Positions 13,665 through 26,672 of a stretch of 64,000 bases of DNA are shown here, one piece after another. The stretch is from contig OZ023210.1 in the NCBI GenBank assembly GCA_963995525.1, positions 20,768,184 through 20,832,183 on the forward strand. Direction: 5' to 3'. Numbering within the stretch: the stretch's first letter is position 1; each line of letters starts with the position of its first letter. Under the pieces are notes generated by a model. It did no database searches and was not told the origin of the DNA. It worked only from the letters and a program-made list of their open reading frames with translations. The stretch is from Escarpia spicata. Lineage: Eukaryota; Annelida; Polychaeta; Sabellida; Siboglinidae. The position numbers and the translations under genes were made by a program.

Positions 13665-13856
13665 TTAAACTGACATTGGTTGTAATGGTTTAGAGCTGCA
13701 CCCAGCCTCGGGAAGAGACTGAATACCTGACAGTGAACTGGTTTTACTGCGACCACCGATACTCGATAGAGCCAATGCAGCGGTTGTTGTCTGTGGTGGC
13801 TGGATTGGCGTGGACGTCATTTGCATATATTTGTGGTGAAACTCAAGTGAAGGCAT
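13665..13856 (-). other. Coding-like segment, paralogous to 12467-12597
   Basis: A minus-strand open frame containing ALSSIGGRSKTSSLSGIQSL and ending at a TAA. At DNA level GAGCTGCA-CCAGCCTC and CTCGATAGAGCCA-type blocks are shared with the 12467-12597 segment. It is unidentified, with no convincing start codon. Confidence 0.35.
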
Positions 13857-14784
13857 AAAGTGGAATGGCCAAAATTGATTAAATTTTACATTTTTTAATA
13901 GTACTACTACCCCTAAAAATGGACAGCGTAGTATAACACATCAAAATAATATCCAGGCTATTTAAATAACTTTCAGAAATAATAAAATAAATTGTCCTCC
14001 TATGTTCATACACCCGGTGTAGTTGTTTTCTTGCTCCCTATCAAACTAAGGTTAGCATTGAGGCCTAGAAGATCTCTATCAATGTGTATACATATTCTAC
14101 ACTTTTCAGAGATGTAACTTATAAACTTTTCTTTATATATTATACATACTTCTACACATACTATATGCAGTTTGGGTCGTTTACCCCTTGGTAATATATG
14201 TAGACTATTATGGTCACAATATACATATAAATGATTAGTATTCTCTACAGAAATCATAAATTATTACTACTCTTTAAATTTACATAATACAAGATTATTA
14301 AATTTATATGTTATTACAATCAGCATTCATGTTGTACATCACACATGGACAAACAGTAAAGAAGTGTTATTTTGTATTCTACATTGCTGAAGGCAAGTAA
14401 AGATATATTTATATCATACAAAACATGGTAGTAAATCTCATAGACTCATACTGCTATTGAGTAGGCATGGGTAAAAGCCTAAAGGTAAATTGGTAGCTGT
14501 GTTTTATTGGGTATTATGTGATTCCTGTGGTGATTGTCACTGATCTGCTGTCAGTAAATGTACCTAGCTTTGATGATCAAAGTGCACACTACAAGCAGCC
14601 AGTGACTCAAGTTTCAACTGACATCCAAGAAAGCAAGTACTTATAGTTAGATCCAGGCAATTATTTTAGGCATTCGATTATTTTATTAGTCTCAAATGTC
14701 CAGCCAGGGCAGTGGCAGTGTCAGTCAGTGATTGGGAGTAACGTGTGAATGTCCAGTGGGTGCTACAGCTGTATTATGTATTAC

Positions 14785-15085
14785 ATTATACATAGTTAAA
14801 TATTGATATAATACGGCATGTCCTTAAATATGAAGGCATAATATATACATTACTGTATATTAATTTGCGATGGAACGACACGGATTGATGGAACGTCGAT
14901 GAAACGTCACGGAACGTCGATGGAGCGGATTTTTAAGTTCATCTACCATTCGGTGTGTGCTTCGCAAGAGACTGACACTTCGCACTTAGTTAACTATTGA
15001 TATAATATAACATGTCCATCAATATAAAGTCATAATATCTACAATAATGTATATTCATGTGCGATGGAACGTCGCGGAACGTCGA
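14785..15085 (+). repeat. Two-copy tandem duplication, about 190-bp period
   Basis: The block GTTAA-TATTGATATAATA, CATGTCC, a central ATAATAT block and GCGATGGAACG occurs at 14790-14890 and again at 14990-15085. Both copies end in GATGGAACGTC-type short repeats. It directly precedes the TG run at 15158 and the LINE fragment. Confidence 0.7.
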
Positions 15086-15289
15086 TCGAAGATGGAATTA
15101 AGATGGCGGACGATGACGGCTTTATTGTTTTGGCTGTTCCATCTATTGAACACACAGTCATGTGTGTGTGTGTGTGTGTGTGCTTGCTGATAAATTCAAT
15201 ATTACTAACCTGTCCAGAAGAAACTTGGCGAATGCTGCATCACTTTTCACGCCAGCCGTTTCTTTCGTTCGGTTTCACAAATCCATAAC

Positions 15290-16465
15290 CTTTCCAATCA
15301 GCGATATCCCAGGACGCATGGACAATCTGACCTCTATGTTTGCAGATGACACCAAGCTCTATGCAGCATTGACAGACGACACCAACTCCTCAAACTCTCT
15401 ACAAGAAGACCTGACAAAACTACAAGACTGGTCAGATACAATGCAAATGAAATTACATCCTGACAAATGTCACGTTCTACACCTCGGACATTCAAACCCA
15501 CGAAAAAAATACCACCTGAGAATGGACAGTGAAGGCAGTCACAAGCTTGATGCAGTGACCTCAGAAAAAGACCTCGGAGTCACCATCAACATACAACTCA
15601 AGTTTTCCGATCACATCGAAAATAGTGTCAAAAAGGCCAATCGAGTTCTGGGGTGTCTAGCCAGAACATTCCGGCATCTCAACAAGGAGACATTCCTACT
15701 ACTATATAAGGCAATGGTCAGACCACACCTGGAATATGCATCCTGTGTCTGGTTCCCTCACCTAAAGAAAGATCAAGACCTCATCGAACAAGTCCAACGG
15801 CGTGCAACACGACTAGTGCCAGAAACAAAAGGACTACCCTACGGCAGCAGATTGATAGAACTAAAACTCCCCACACTGCACTACAGAAGACAAAGAGCCG
15901 ATATCATTCAAACTTTCAAAATTATCAAGGGACTCGACCAAATCGACCAGGACTGTAAATGCCAACTATGTCCACAAAAACAGATGTACCTAAAAGCCAC
16001 TGGAACCACAAGAGGTCACACAGAAAAACTAGTTACACAGACATCAGCAGGAACCAGACATTCTTTCCTTTCCACCCGTGTAGTAAGATCCTGGAATGCA
16101 CTATCAGAAGACACAGTCCAAGCACAGACAGTCAATCAGCTGAAGTCCCGCCTCCAAAGAGACTGGAGAGGCCATCCAGACCTCTACAACTACAACTTCA
16201 CATACTAACACATACACACGCACGCATGCATGCACGCACGCACACAATCGAGCCTAGAGACTAGGCAAACCGGAAAAGACAAGATAAAGAGAAAAAATAG
16301 CAATAACGCCAACAGCAACAACAATAGCAGCAAAATCAATAGACAGTGGAATACCACTACAGAAAACTAACCTTGAGACGGTCTCAGTGCTCAACTTGGG
16401 CAATTATTGACCGTTCTTAAGGTAAGAACTTAAGGTAAGAACAATATACACCTTTGTACGCGGAT
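15290..16465 (+). mobile_element. 5'-truncated CR1/L2-like LINE with reverse transcriptase C-terminus
   Basis: An uninterrupted reading frame to 16208 encodes the second half of a non-LTR reverse transcriptase. It holds the catalytic FADDTKLYAAL motif (YADD box), the MKLHPDKCHVLHLG thumb-proximal motif, KDLGVTI, YKAMVRPHLEYASCVW and a C-terminal SFLSTRVVRSWNAL block typical of CR1/L2/jockey-group elements. The polymerase fingers, endonuclease and ORF1 are missing, which is the normal 5' truncation. The 3' end runs past the stop into CAACAAC-rich sequence and finishes with tandem TTAAGGTAAGAAC units near 16420-16445. The lack of stops in about 900 bases suggests a fairly recent insertion. A related 3' tail is at 45140-45290. 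Confidence 0.85.
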
Positions 16466-17125
16466 ACTCTCTGTCTGTCCGCTCTCACCCTCTTTTTAGC
16501 CGAGTCGGTGACATATATCCGTGGGCATCCCTTCGTCACAGATAAAATTATCGAGCTATCACTTGTACAAAAAATTGATGGCGACTCGTAAATACGTAAT
16601 GTTGACTGAATCCAGGCACTGAAAGGTGGGGGTCAAAGGCCGATGTCGCCGCATATTCCCGTTCACGTGACTATTATACGAGAGGTCTATCTCAGACCAC
16701 ATCCAAGTTCAGATATGTGTCTTGATATTCGGTTAGGACTGACCGAAAATCATTTTATTGTTTCTAGTTCTAGTTGTTTCCAGCACTCGGCAACGTTCTA
16801 TTAACTGACTAGTCTGTATATATTGTGGTTACAGTGATCTTATGAGGTCTCATTCAACTAGTCAGCCTTTTTCAGAACATTATCGCCAAGCCGACCTTTC
16901 TATGCTGGCACTGAGGGTGGTCACTGCCAGGGTGCTTGTCGTCCTCAGTGGTTCTTTTACGTCCCAAATTGAGACGTTTTGTCTGTTAATTTCACTAAAA
17001 CGAAGTAAAGCATACGTACAAATGAACCAGTGTATCAATAATGAATACCTGATACGATTACGTTTCGTGAAATTAGTCCGACACGTGAGGAGCACAACAA
17101 TCGAAATGATTGAGCACCTTTAAGT

Positions 17126-20100
17126 CTACATTTTAGTGAAATCGTGACACGCTGGAACAAAGCACCAAATTTGGCACAGATGTACCTTAGGACAATACAA
17201 AACTTTTGAGCGGGGACTGTCCGATTTTAAAGGTCAAGGGCAGATCAAGGTCAAAGATTAGTAACGTTAAAATTCCATTTCTACTAATGTCCAATATCTT
17301 GACATATAAATAATAGTTTTGAAAGACTGCTTTATATACCATCAAATGTCGGCCATATTGGATTCTACTCCATGTAGTGCTGTCATCTGTCTACTACCAG
17401 TTACACTAAATGTTGTCACCTAGCGGATGTTAAAGGAACAATGCAAAATGGAGGACAGTTTGTTACACGATGCTAACGTCTAAAATTATCTGATTCATTA
17501 CATACAATCAAGGTGTCTACATTTGTCTACAAGATAACACTAAATATAGTATAACTATTATTTCATTCTGATATCATCGCTTTAGTGTTTAAATGTTATA
17601 ACAATTGTTTTAGTGTAATATTTACGATTATCGAATATCAAAAACACGCTTTACGACAAGGCTCCATTATGATTATGTGTGGCATATGGTTAGTGTGGAC
17701 ATTTAAAGAATAGTTCAACTGTTGAGACTTTATGTTAATATGTATAGTTCCAGTTCACATAAGGGATATGAAAGCCCTTCCACGTGAACTCAGAGATGTG
17801 TTCAAAAACAACTGGGTGTTCACAAAGACGAAACGAAATTTCTCGAGTATGCCTCTCGACCAAGCGCACGAGCAAAACAACGAAACCGTTAAGGGATCTG
17901 GTGGTGCCGTCGGCCTCACTGAAACTCCTGCTGCCCTTAAGCGATGGATGGTGGCAGGTCCTGAGCAGGCCAGGATCCTCACTGAGTTTGGGGAAATGTG
18001 TTGCTCGCACGACCAACCACTTCTGAATCATGAGCAAGGACATGCAACCCAGGAAACCTTTAAGAGACAGGTTAACAACATGTGCGATGTCATTGTGACA
18101 ATGGGAAATCCATTCATGGATTCATCCAACGAACATGATTGCACGATCGTAGGGGTAGTACAAGCACTGCACTCAATGGAACGTTTGAGGAATGAGTAGT
18201 ATTCCAAATATGTCATGGATGTGCTTGCTGAAAAGAAGAACTCCATCCACAAGCCCATCAAGAAAAACCAACTGCCCCTATTCAAGCGTCCTCACTCCAC
18301 TGCGACGAACTCACAGGCAAACAACAATTCCAACAAATGAAGAGTGACTGCAATCTCTTCAGCCAGCTGTTCATCGCTGCACAAGTCCATAACACCAACT
18401 TGGAGGAGTTTTTCGCACATGAAAACCACCCGTGGCCGCCAGCATTGTCCCTGCATGGGAAACTTCGACTGACAAGCACCAAATATGAGCTGTTGCATTG
18501 CATTGAACCAAATATCCAGCGTGAGGCACCCTCTCATTTTGATGCCAAAGTGTTTGATGGTGCTGCGATAGTGCACGCCCTACCACTAGAAAACACATCG
18601 ACGTTCGGTGAATACAGTGACACTATCTTCATTCCCTGGACTGAAAGACAACTCCAAGGCTGCTCTAGGATTGACATCGTCCGGGACACTTACCGACCTG
18701 ACAGCTTGAAAGCCACAACTCGAAAACAACGAGGGAAAGGCATCCGCAGAAAGGTGTCCCGCGATGCCAAATTGCCCGTGTATTTTGCAGGCTTCTTACA
18801 GGATGCCACAAACAAGGAAGAGCTATTCAAACTTCTGGCCGAAGATGTAGTCAAACATGACTACCCTCCAACTAAACATGTGTATATTCAGTGGTTCAAG
18901 TGTAAAGTAGAATCGCGCTGACATATCAATGTCGGCGAGTGACCTCGAAGAGGCAGACAGTAGAATGTGTCTACAAGTAGACGATGCGCTAAATGAGGGG
19001 GCAACTACTGTTCTCGTCAGAACCGTAGACACCGATGTATTTGTCATTTTGGTGGGAGTCTTTCACGATCTTGTCCAGCACCATCCAGGATTGCAATTGT
19101 GGGTTAGCTTTGGTACAGGAAAGCACTTCCGCTACTACGACATCAATTCAATCTGCCAAGAACTTGGGGATGAAAAAGCTCTTTTTCACGCCTTCTCAGG
19201 TTCTGATGCAACATCTCAGTCCTGCGGTAAAAGCAAGAAGTCAGCTTGTAAGACATGGAAAGCATATCCGACAGCCACAGCTGGGTTCACCATCGCGTCT
19301 CAGACTGGATTTGTTCCTTTGGAATTTACATCTACAGCATTCAAGCTGATTGAGCGTTTTACATGTATCTAATACGACAGCACGACATCGCAAGTCAAGG
19401 TAAACGACCTTCGACACGAACTGTTCCCAAGGAGGGTGAAGATGATGGAAAAGCTTCCTCCAACCGAGAGTGCACTGCTTCAACACACAAACCGATACCT
19501 ATACCAAGAAAGCGTATGGCGTCTAGTCTGGACAACACTACCAGCTGCTGCTGTTGGCTGTAGAGAACTGATCAAGTGTGGTTGCAAGGCTGAACCCACT
19601 TGTGCGAACAAATACAAGAACGCCGGGCTCACATGCACAGCACTCTGTCTCTGCCGTGGACTTTGTGAGGGTTAAGAACAAGCTCATGTTAGCGGCATGT
19701 GAGGAATTAGTTAGTATTGTCAGCAATAGAGGTGTTAGTTAATTAATTAAGTAAATGTCACTGCCTCTATTAATGTAGACGTGCACCACGTTTCAGTGTT
19801 CAATGTTATATTACTTGTCGAATTTCAAGTGATAATGATTCAATGTACTGCTTAAGTAGTATCAATTATACCAATAGTAACTGTGTATGTTCTAGATAAG
19901 CAAGTTTAAAATGTATACGTAGTTGACCTTTATGTGAAAGTTATATGTGAAACTGCCAGCAAACGTAATTAATTTAGCGTACCATGGCAGCCATTTTGAA
20001 TTTATGCAAATTTGATAAAGCATACGACGGGAAGTAGATTTTTATAAACATACTGTAACCTTCAGAAACACAAATAAATATTGTTTGAGTGTTACTATAT

Positions 20101-20572
20101 GGTAGGATTGGAATTATGACATTGTTTGATTTTTGACCTTCATCTGACCTCTACCTTCAAAACCGGGCAGCCCCCTCTCAAAAGTTATGTATGGTCATAA
20201 AGTATACGTGTACAAAATATTTTGTTTGGGGCCTCTCTGGAAATTGCTCTCATAAAAAGAAGACAATATGTATGTTTTTGCTAATTTGGCGGCCATTTTG
20301 AATTTATGCAAATTAGTCAATCATCCTCTGGAAAGAAGTGATTCAATAGATAAAGCAGCCTTTGAAAACTTTTTAAACTATAATTTACGTCTAGAGATAT
20401 TGGACAATTGGTAGAAATGGGATTATAACATTATTAATCCTTGACCTGACCTTTAAAATCGGGCAGCCCCCTCTCAAAAAATGTGTACGGTCCTAAGGTA
20501 CAACTGTGCCTAATTTAGTGCTTTGTTCCAGCGTGTCACGATCATTCCCCTAAGCGTCTCCACTAAATGTAG
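17126..20572 (+). mobile_element. 3.45-kb DNA transposon with about 215-bp inverted repeats, carrying an XPG-like nuclease gene
   Basis: Left end 17126-17340 and right end 20352-20572 are inverted copies. Shared blocks in order are CTACATTT-AGTG, CGTGACACGCTGGAACAAAG, GTACCTTAGGAC, CCGATTTTAAAGGTCA, CCATTTCTAC and CTGCTTTAT. The right side also has a partial internal duplication (around 20040-20215 against 20380-20510). The cargo is the broken gene at 17732-19674. The combination of long inverted repeats and an XPG-like nuclease resembles the AcademX lineage of Academ transposons; that assignment is inference from family knowledge. No clear target-site duplication was seen and no separate DDE transposase is recognisable, so it is probably a decayed or partial copy. 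Confidence 0.7.
17732..19674 (+). pseudogene. Broken transposon gene for XPG/FEN1-like nuclease with Cys-rich tail
   Basis: Several frames join in order: 17732-18199, a stop then same-frame sequence to about 18330, a shift to 18337-18921, then 18929-19372, then 19436-19675. Conserved pieces include ALKRWMVAGPEQAR, MGNPF, PIKKNQLPLF, LDQ-like AHEN..PPALS..GKLRL, DGAAIVH, RGKGIRRKV, LEEADSRM, RTVDTDVFVIL, FGTGKHFRYYDINSI and FHAFSGSDATS..GKSKKSA. It ends in a Cys-rich CRELIKCGCKAEPTC...CTALCLCRGLC segment. These match a widespread animal mobile-element protein family. The EEAD, DTD, GSD and GK-KK order parallels the acidic active site and helix-hairpin-helix of FEN1/XPG nucleases (inference). 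At least one in-frame stop, two or more frameshifts and a short gap show it is dead. Confidence 0.7.
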
Positions 20573-20874
20573 GAATCACCAAATCACCGTCGTTTATGAT
20601 CGACGTAAAATGTGAACTCTCCTTGCAAATTATACAGATGTGCCAAGTCTACCGCTTTGGCGGTAGAACATATAATTTGTTCTTAATTTGTGGGATAATC
20701 TCACGACATATACCGCTATAACGCCGGAATCTGCCGCCAGACCTATATTCCATGGTTTAAAAAGGATTTACTAATTTCCAAACCAATTATACAGCCTATG
20801 ACCAACAATTCACACCGAAACAGACACAAATAATATTGAAAAATGATCTACCGCATCTTATGAAGTATTACTTA

Positions 20875-20990
<116 letters not shown>

Positions 20991-22544
20991 ACACAAAATG
21001 GCGGACGGATTTGGGAAGGTCGTAAGATTTCGTTTGAAGAATATTACACTTCAAACTTACTTTATATTGGTCGTAATAAAGACACTGAATGCCAATAAAG
21101 TAGAAAAGATGGTGTTCCTGGATTTACTAATTAAAATGGTATTTGTATTTTGAAGACTTCCATACGTAATTATTCGAAAACGGCACCGATATTTAACCTG
21201 TACGCATTTATGGCGGCACCAGACAGAATATGACTGCACTGTTCAAATCAAATGCATGCGAGATGAACAGTTTGCGCCAAATGTCGTGTAAAGTTAAAAT
21301 TCCGTGTGATATTCGATCAATAGAATAATATTGACTATGCCATTAAAGACACAGTATTTCAGATTCATGCAACACGCAAATGGCGTAAATTGTTCGTCTC
21401 GCATGCACCAGGTACAAAAAGAGGAAAATTTGGAATCACTGCATGGAGACTCTTGGCGACCCACTCAATATGGCTTCGCGACCCAATTTTGAGTCGCTAC
21501 CCAGCGGTTAAGAACCGCTGACGTATGGGTAGAGTATGTGTTAAAACAGTACGATGGTCAGGACGGTATACCGACGAACATGACTCAACACGACAGGGCA
21601 TGTTACCAAGAGACACGTCCTTGTTGGTCTACTAGGTGTTCACAGATCTCATTTATCATTACAAGACACGCTATACGAATTGTATGAATTGTTCTCAGCA
21701 ATGCCGCTGCTTAAATACTTTTTGTCAGTTATGTCCGACATTTTAATTGACTAGCGCGATTAGAATAACATTAATAATTAATATTGTTCTCGAATCCTTC
21801 TTCAGGGGTGTGCCGCACGCTTACACAGCGAAATGGCGGGATTAGTGACACCAGTCTAGTAAATTATTATTATATAAAGCCATCCTCGCAAGCTAGGGCT
21901 GTTTTCAGACTGTTTGCCATGCAAAACAAACCCTGGCAGATCTCCTACGCGAAGGGCGGATGTTAGCCGAGTCAAACTAGAAATTGACTTCTCCAGTAGC
22001 GACTGCGTCACCCGTGAGAACAGAGCCCCAATTTGAAGACGGATCAACGACTTCTGGGAATCCCAATATAATGACCCGTTCGCCCATTAGCACGAGCAGC
22101 TAAACGGTATTGTGTACTCAAATAATTGATTCAACTTCCTGAACATTGCATGTAACACAAGCCACGGTTGGTTGAAATGAGTTTTATTATGATTACCTGA
22201 CCTGCCGCTAACCACTGATATAGTGAACGATTTCATAACCTAGGCTGAGCTTAAATTCAGAGTTTCGCAAAGCGACCAGCCAGGAGGTACTGCTGGCTGA
22301 CACTGACGAAATCAGCAGCAGCGACCCCTGGCGCGAGAGGATGCATACAGAAGAACCTGTCTTTGGCGACCACCTCTTTTACACAGCCACAGCGGTCGTT
22401 CAAGACAAGGTAGATTGCATGAATTTAACGATAATATTCGTGTCGGTTCGCTGTAGAAGACTTTGCCCGAGATTCAGAATCACTCTGCTGTCTCACTATG
22501 GCGCTTTCGCACTTGTTGGTAAACACATCGGAAAACGGGATGGG

Positions 22545-22830
22545 GGCCTCCAGGCTTTCCAAAAACCTCAATTTTCACCCCCCCCCTGAAGCTCTCCAAC
22601 ACCCACCTTCAGGCTCTCCAAAAACCGCAATCTGCATCCCTCTAGAGGCTCGCCCAAAACATGCAATGTCATCCATAACTTCACCCATTCCCTAAATATT
22701 GGGAGTGGGAGGCAAATCCCATCTCCACCTCCTCCAGCACTGTGTAGTTGGGTTTTTTTGGCGGATATTAAAGGGGTGCTGTTGGAGGTCTCAAGAGAGA
22801 TGTAGCTGGAGGTTTTTGGCGAGTCTGAAA
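22545..22830. repeat. Diverged minisatellite with inverted portion
   Basis: CTCCAAAAACC, TGAAGCTCTCC and AGAGGCTCGCC units on the plus strand (22550-22660) and the inverse (GGAGGTCTC, GGAGGTTTTTGGCGAG) at 22778-22825. It resembles the 36-bp array at 475-620. Confidence 0.65.
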
Positions 22831-24610
22831 TTCTCATGGATTTCAAAATTTAAAACGTTGCCGGTGTAACAACATACCTAGGCATTTTGTTGTGATGAAT
22901 GTCATGGACAGTGACTGGACAGTGAGAGAGTTCTGCACCGTGTGTCGTTGACATGTGTAAGTCTTCTTTCAGACACGCGTAGATGTGCAGTGACGGTGGT
23001 TTCGTCGTGGATCATAAAGCACATGTAAACTATTCGTGTCAGCCTCACACTTTCCACAACATCCGGGTACGTTTTGTATAGTACGTTTTATTTGTGTGCA
23101 CAACATCACATACGGTATATGCAGCCAAACCCAACATGCATACACTGGTTCGTGGCTGGAACATGTACATGTACATGCACTTCATACATGTATTTGGTTT
23201 CGTTCTTCAAAGTTTCGTTGTTTTGTAAAGCAGACAAGAGATGTGATTTTGAAAATAAATCATACAAGAGACATGGCATGGAAATATACATGAAACGGCA
23301 TGATCACGTCAACCCAACTCGTGTAATACGATTTCCGAATGTCACTCGTGTAAGTCGTGTTCGTTGAAATCATGTTGGACCTGACATTGCAGATACGGTT
23401 GACAAATACCTGTACATACACACATGCACGTACGCACACTACACAGTCCTCCCCGCAGGGTTATATACAACGATCGATCGTGGCAAATTGTTGGTAACTG
23501 CTTCACTAATCCAGTCCACTGAACCATGTATTTGTAATTGTAACAGAGAGTACATTCAGTTACAACGAACAAGACAATACAAACAGATACTTGAAGCCTT
23601 GTACGATTGTACTTAGTACTGAACACACGAGAAGATACTACTGTTAATAGTTAAAAGTTAATACTGTCGTGGTCAAGGCAGTGATTTAGAATGCAACTCC
23701 ACACGTTTTCGTAACAAAGTGAACACTAATAGAACATTTCTGAATCTCTAATATTACCGCAACATGGGCTATATCACACTAACAAGACGACGAATAAATA
23801 AAGTAATATGCCAGCTGTAGATGTAGTGTTACAGAAACATCTCCATAACAAATGTAATTCCAGTTGTTATTAAACTTAACTACATGGTGTTTTCGTAAGT
23901 AAAATTTGACAATTTAAAAATTCACGATTTGGAGATATTATTCTATTCAAATTCCATGGCAACAGTTTACATTACGAATCGCCTTATACAGAATTACACC
24001 GAACAACATGATTGATTGTAGCATAGAGCGAGCAAGTGGTGGCCTATGCTGTTCCCTGCGCGTTTTACAACTATCACCGAACAGAACAGCTCACAAGGCT
24101 AATTCGGTTTAATCCACATTGGACAGCGCGACATTTCAGATGCCGGCTAGAACGAGGACGCCGAAGGTACCAGCATCCTTCGAATGGCTAGGATTTTGGT
24201 CACATGTGCGTATGAGAACACGATTACAGCGTTGCATTATTTTGATCAACGTCTGATTAAGCGCCCACGTCGGTGCGCAAAAACAGAATGTGAAACGGGA
24301 CAGGTTATATTTCGAAAATGTTGCGCTGTAAAGTAACTTTGGCGTCCGCGTCCTGGCACCGATCTGACATTCTGTTAAGCGTCCTTTCCAATTGTGTTGT
24401 TAATTCAAATACGCACCGTTATTAGATCAGCAGCAATGATACATCCTAGTTGCAAGAACGACGAGATTTTGCATAGATACTCCCGTCTAGATACCCAGAG
24501 AAATTATGTCATCGGATGCCAACTTAACTTTACTGAACACAAGGCCACCGGAGATAATTATCTTCCTCTTGTTTTTGCAAGTTAGACACAACATCGCTTT
24601 AAAGTGCACC

Positions 24611-24695
24611 TGGTTGAGCTAGTGGTTAGTAGCATCTACCTAGTAGCGTTAGGTTGAGTTAGTGGTTAGTGGTATCTACCTAGTAGCGTTAGATA
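24611..24695 (+). repeat. Two-copy tandem repeat, about 40-bp unit
   Basis: GGTTGAG(C/T)TAGTGGTTAGT followed by a shared ATCTACCTAGTAGCGTTA block occurs twice back to back with three differences. Confidence 0.85.
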
Positions 24696-25030
24696 AATGG
24701 TGTTTTCGTTCTAAAACGTCTAATTATGTCGAATTGTGAAACAGGGATATCAATGGAAATGCGTCACGATTTGGTGAACGTTAGAACATGAAATAAAAGT
24801 CGACCTAAACAAGAGTCGTGTCGTCCATCTTGTGGGATTTCGATTTTGCAGCGAATGCATGAGTCCACATCCGGGAACGACAAGTGTCAAGTGCTGCGCA
24901 TACGATAACAATGCAACTTGTCAGCTAAATACACAGTCTAGCGCAAACGTGCAATGAAACACAGAGAAAAACTGCATGTGAACTCTGACAAAAACTGTCG
25001 TACACCAGAAAGAAGCAATGACGTCGACAC

Positions 25031-25298
25031 TTAGTATGTGTTATACTCAAAATCGCAGTAGGAGTCGTGTGGTCTGCCCAGTATTTCCGACATTCCTACT
25101 CGCGGCGATCCGCTCAGACGTATCCCAGTGAATTGGGACGGATGGCCGAGTACTAGGTTGTGGTTGTGAAGATGTCTCGCCTGTAGCCTCAAGTCGTGGT
25201 CCATCTCTGGAGGTGTTGCGGCCCGGTACTGATAGAATGACTCGCGACTGTAGTTTGCGGAGCGACCGAAAGACCACGAGTGGTAGCTGTTGAAAGGT
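25031..25298 (-). CDS. Candidate terminal exon D of an unrecognised gene (88 codons)
   Basis: A strong acceptor, CGTTCTACACAG, precedes A-CCT-TTC..., so the exon enters in phase 2 and stays open for 88 codons to a TAA. The peptide is Arg/Tyr/His-rich (PFNSYHSWSFGR, FYQYRAATPPEMDHDL, LGHPSQFTGIRLS) and ends SYCDFEYNTY. It is GC-richer than its flanks. I recognise no domain. It lines up in strand and phase with stop-terminated exons at 26673-26850, 27711-27969 and 32029-32323, so they may be alternative or consecutive 3' exons of one gene whose first exon may be at 41661-41768. Confidence 0.45.
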
Positions 25299-26672
25299 CT
25301 GTGTAGAACGACAAAACGGCAGCTAAGGCAACAACTTAAACATGTAAGCCGGAGCGCATACACATAACTACAAGTCAGACGCCAACACATATCCATATCC
25401 AACAGTATTGCGGAAAACGTCAAACTCGTTCTTGCTAAAAAAAAATATCGTGATTAGGGTGCACACTTCCAGATTAAATGAATTAGATAATAACGCGTGC
25501 AGTTGGAAGTTGTGCACTGCATCACAACCGCTTGAAGCGTCCACCCAAACCAACAAACGGTTAGTGGATAAAACCTAAAATTATAAAATAAATTATTAAA
25601 AGATTAAAAAATTTGCATTGGCCAGACGGTTAGTAAACAGCTCATGCGAAGTTGTAAGTGGCGCTGAAATACGATATAGCCATTTAATGAGTAGTTATAT
25701 ACATCTTAAATATAATATCAACACCACACACCAGCATTAGTACGACCCGCATGTTAGAAGCAGCAACACTGGAAAGACCGAGCGGTGCAGACCTTGCAAT
25801 GCTACAAGAAAGAAACGCGCAAGTAAGACCAACATGACGTCATCGGGCGTGCTCCAAAACAAAGCGATCACACTTTAACGGATGGTGCATTCATTTTGAC
25901 AAGGTCTTTCGGTGCCGTGGCGTCTTTGTATCGCATCGCCTCGGCCACACCATCAACAGTGGAATTGTCCATGCTACGGTGTCTGCGCAGACCCCGTACG
26001 TTGAACTTCATTCGCTGTTCCGCCACTGTCCCACTCCTAGAACACAGGCATCAGTCGACTGCAAGTGACAAGCGCTACGCACGACAACATATTACATGTT
26101 CAACAACATAGCCAAGTGTGTAAGTGGAACGCGGCCAAAGATTCCTGCACGAAGAATGGCAATACTATACGGCATTCTTTCAGCTCTAGTCGGTACAAAA
26201 AATGCGTAAATTTATGCTGCGTTCCAATAAGCTCGTTTATATCGTAAACACGACTTGGCGAACCGGACAGTTCACGAGCTCCTCGAGTTTACCACTTGTA
26301 AATTTATGCAACTGGGTCAAGTAGGGGTTACGAAGTCGTATTCACGGTATATACACACGGTGATTGAAACGCAGCATTGGTAGCAGATGAACCTGGTCCA
26401 AGCTAAACCCAACTATCATGCACCCACATACCGGTTTGCATATAGTGTGGTGTACAATACCGCACGCGGACGTACGCATCAACACAGAGAAAATAAGAAC
26501 ACAATTTGAAGAACATAATATTTATTAACAATATACACCACGGCATGTCCGTGCAGTTACACAATACAACACACGAGTTAGGCGAAAACTCCACAAACAC
26601 AATCCACACATGTCCACCACACACAGTAGACACTAGACACAGTGGAACAGGCATCGTGAGAGGTACGTTTCA

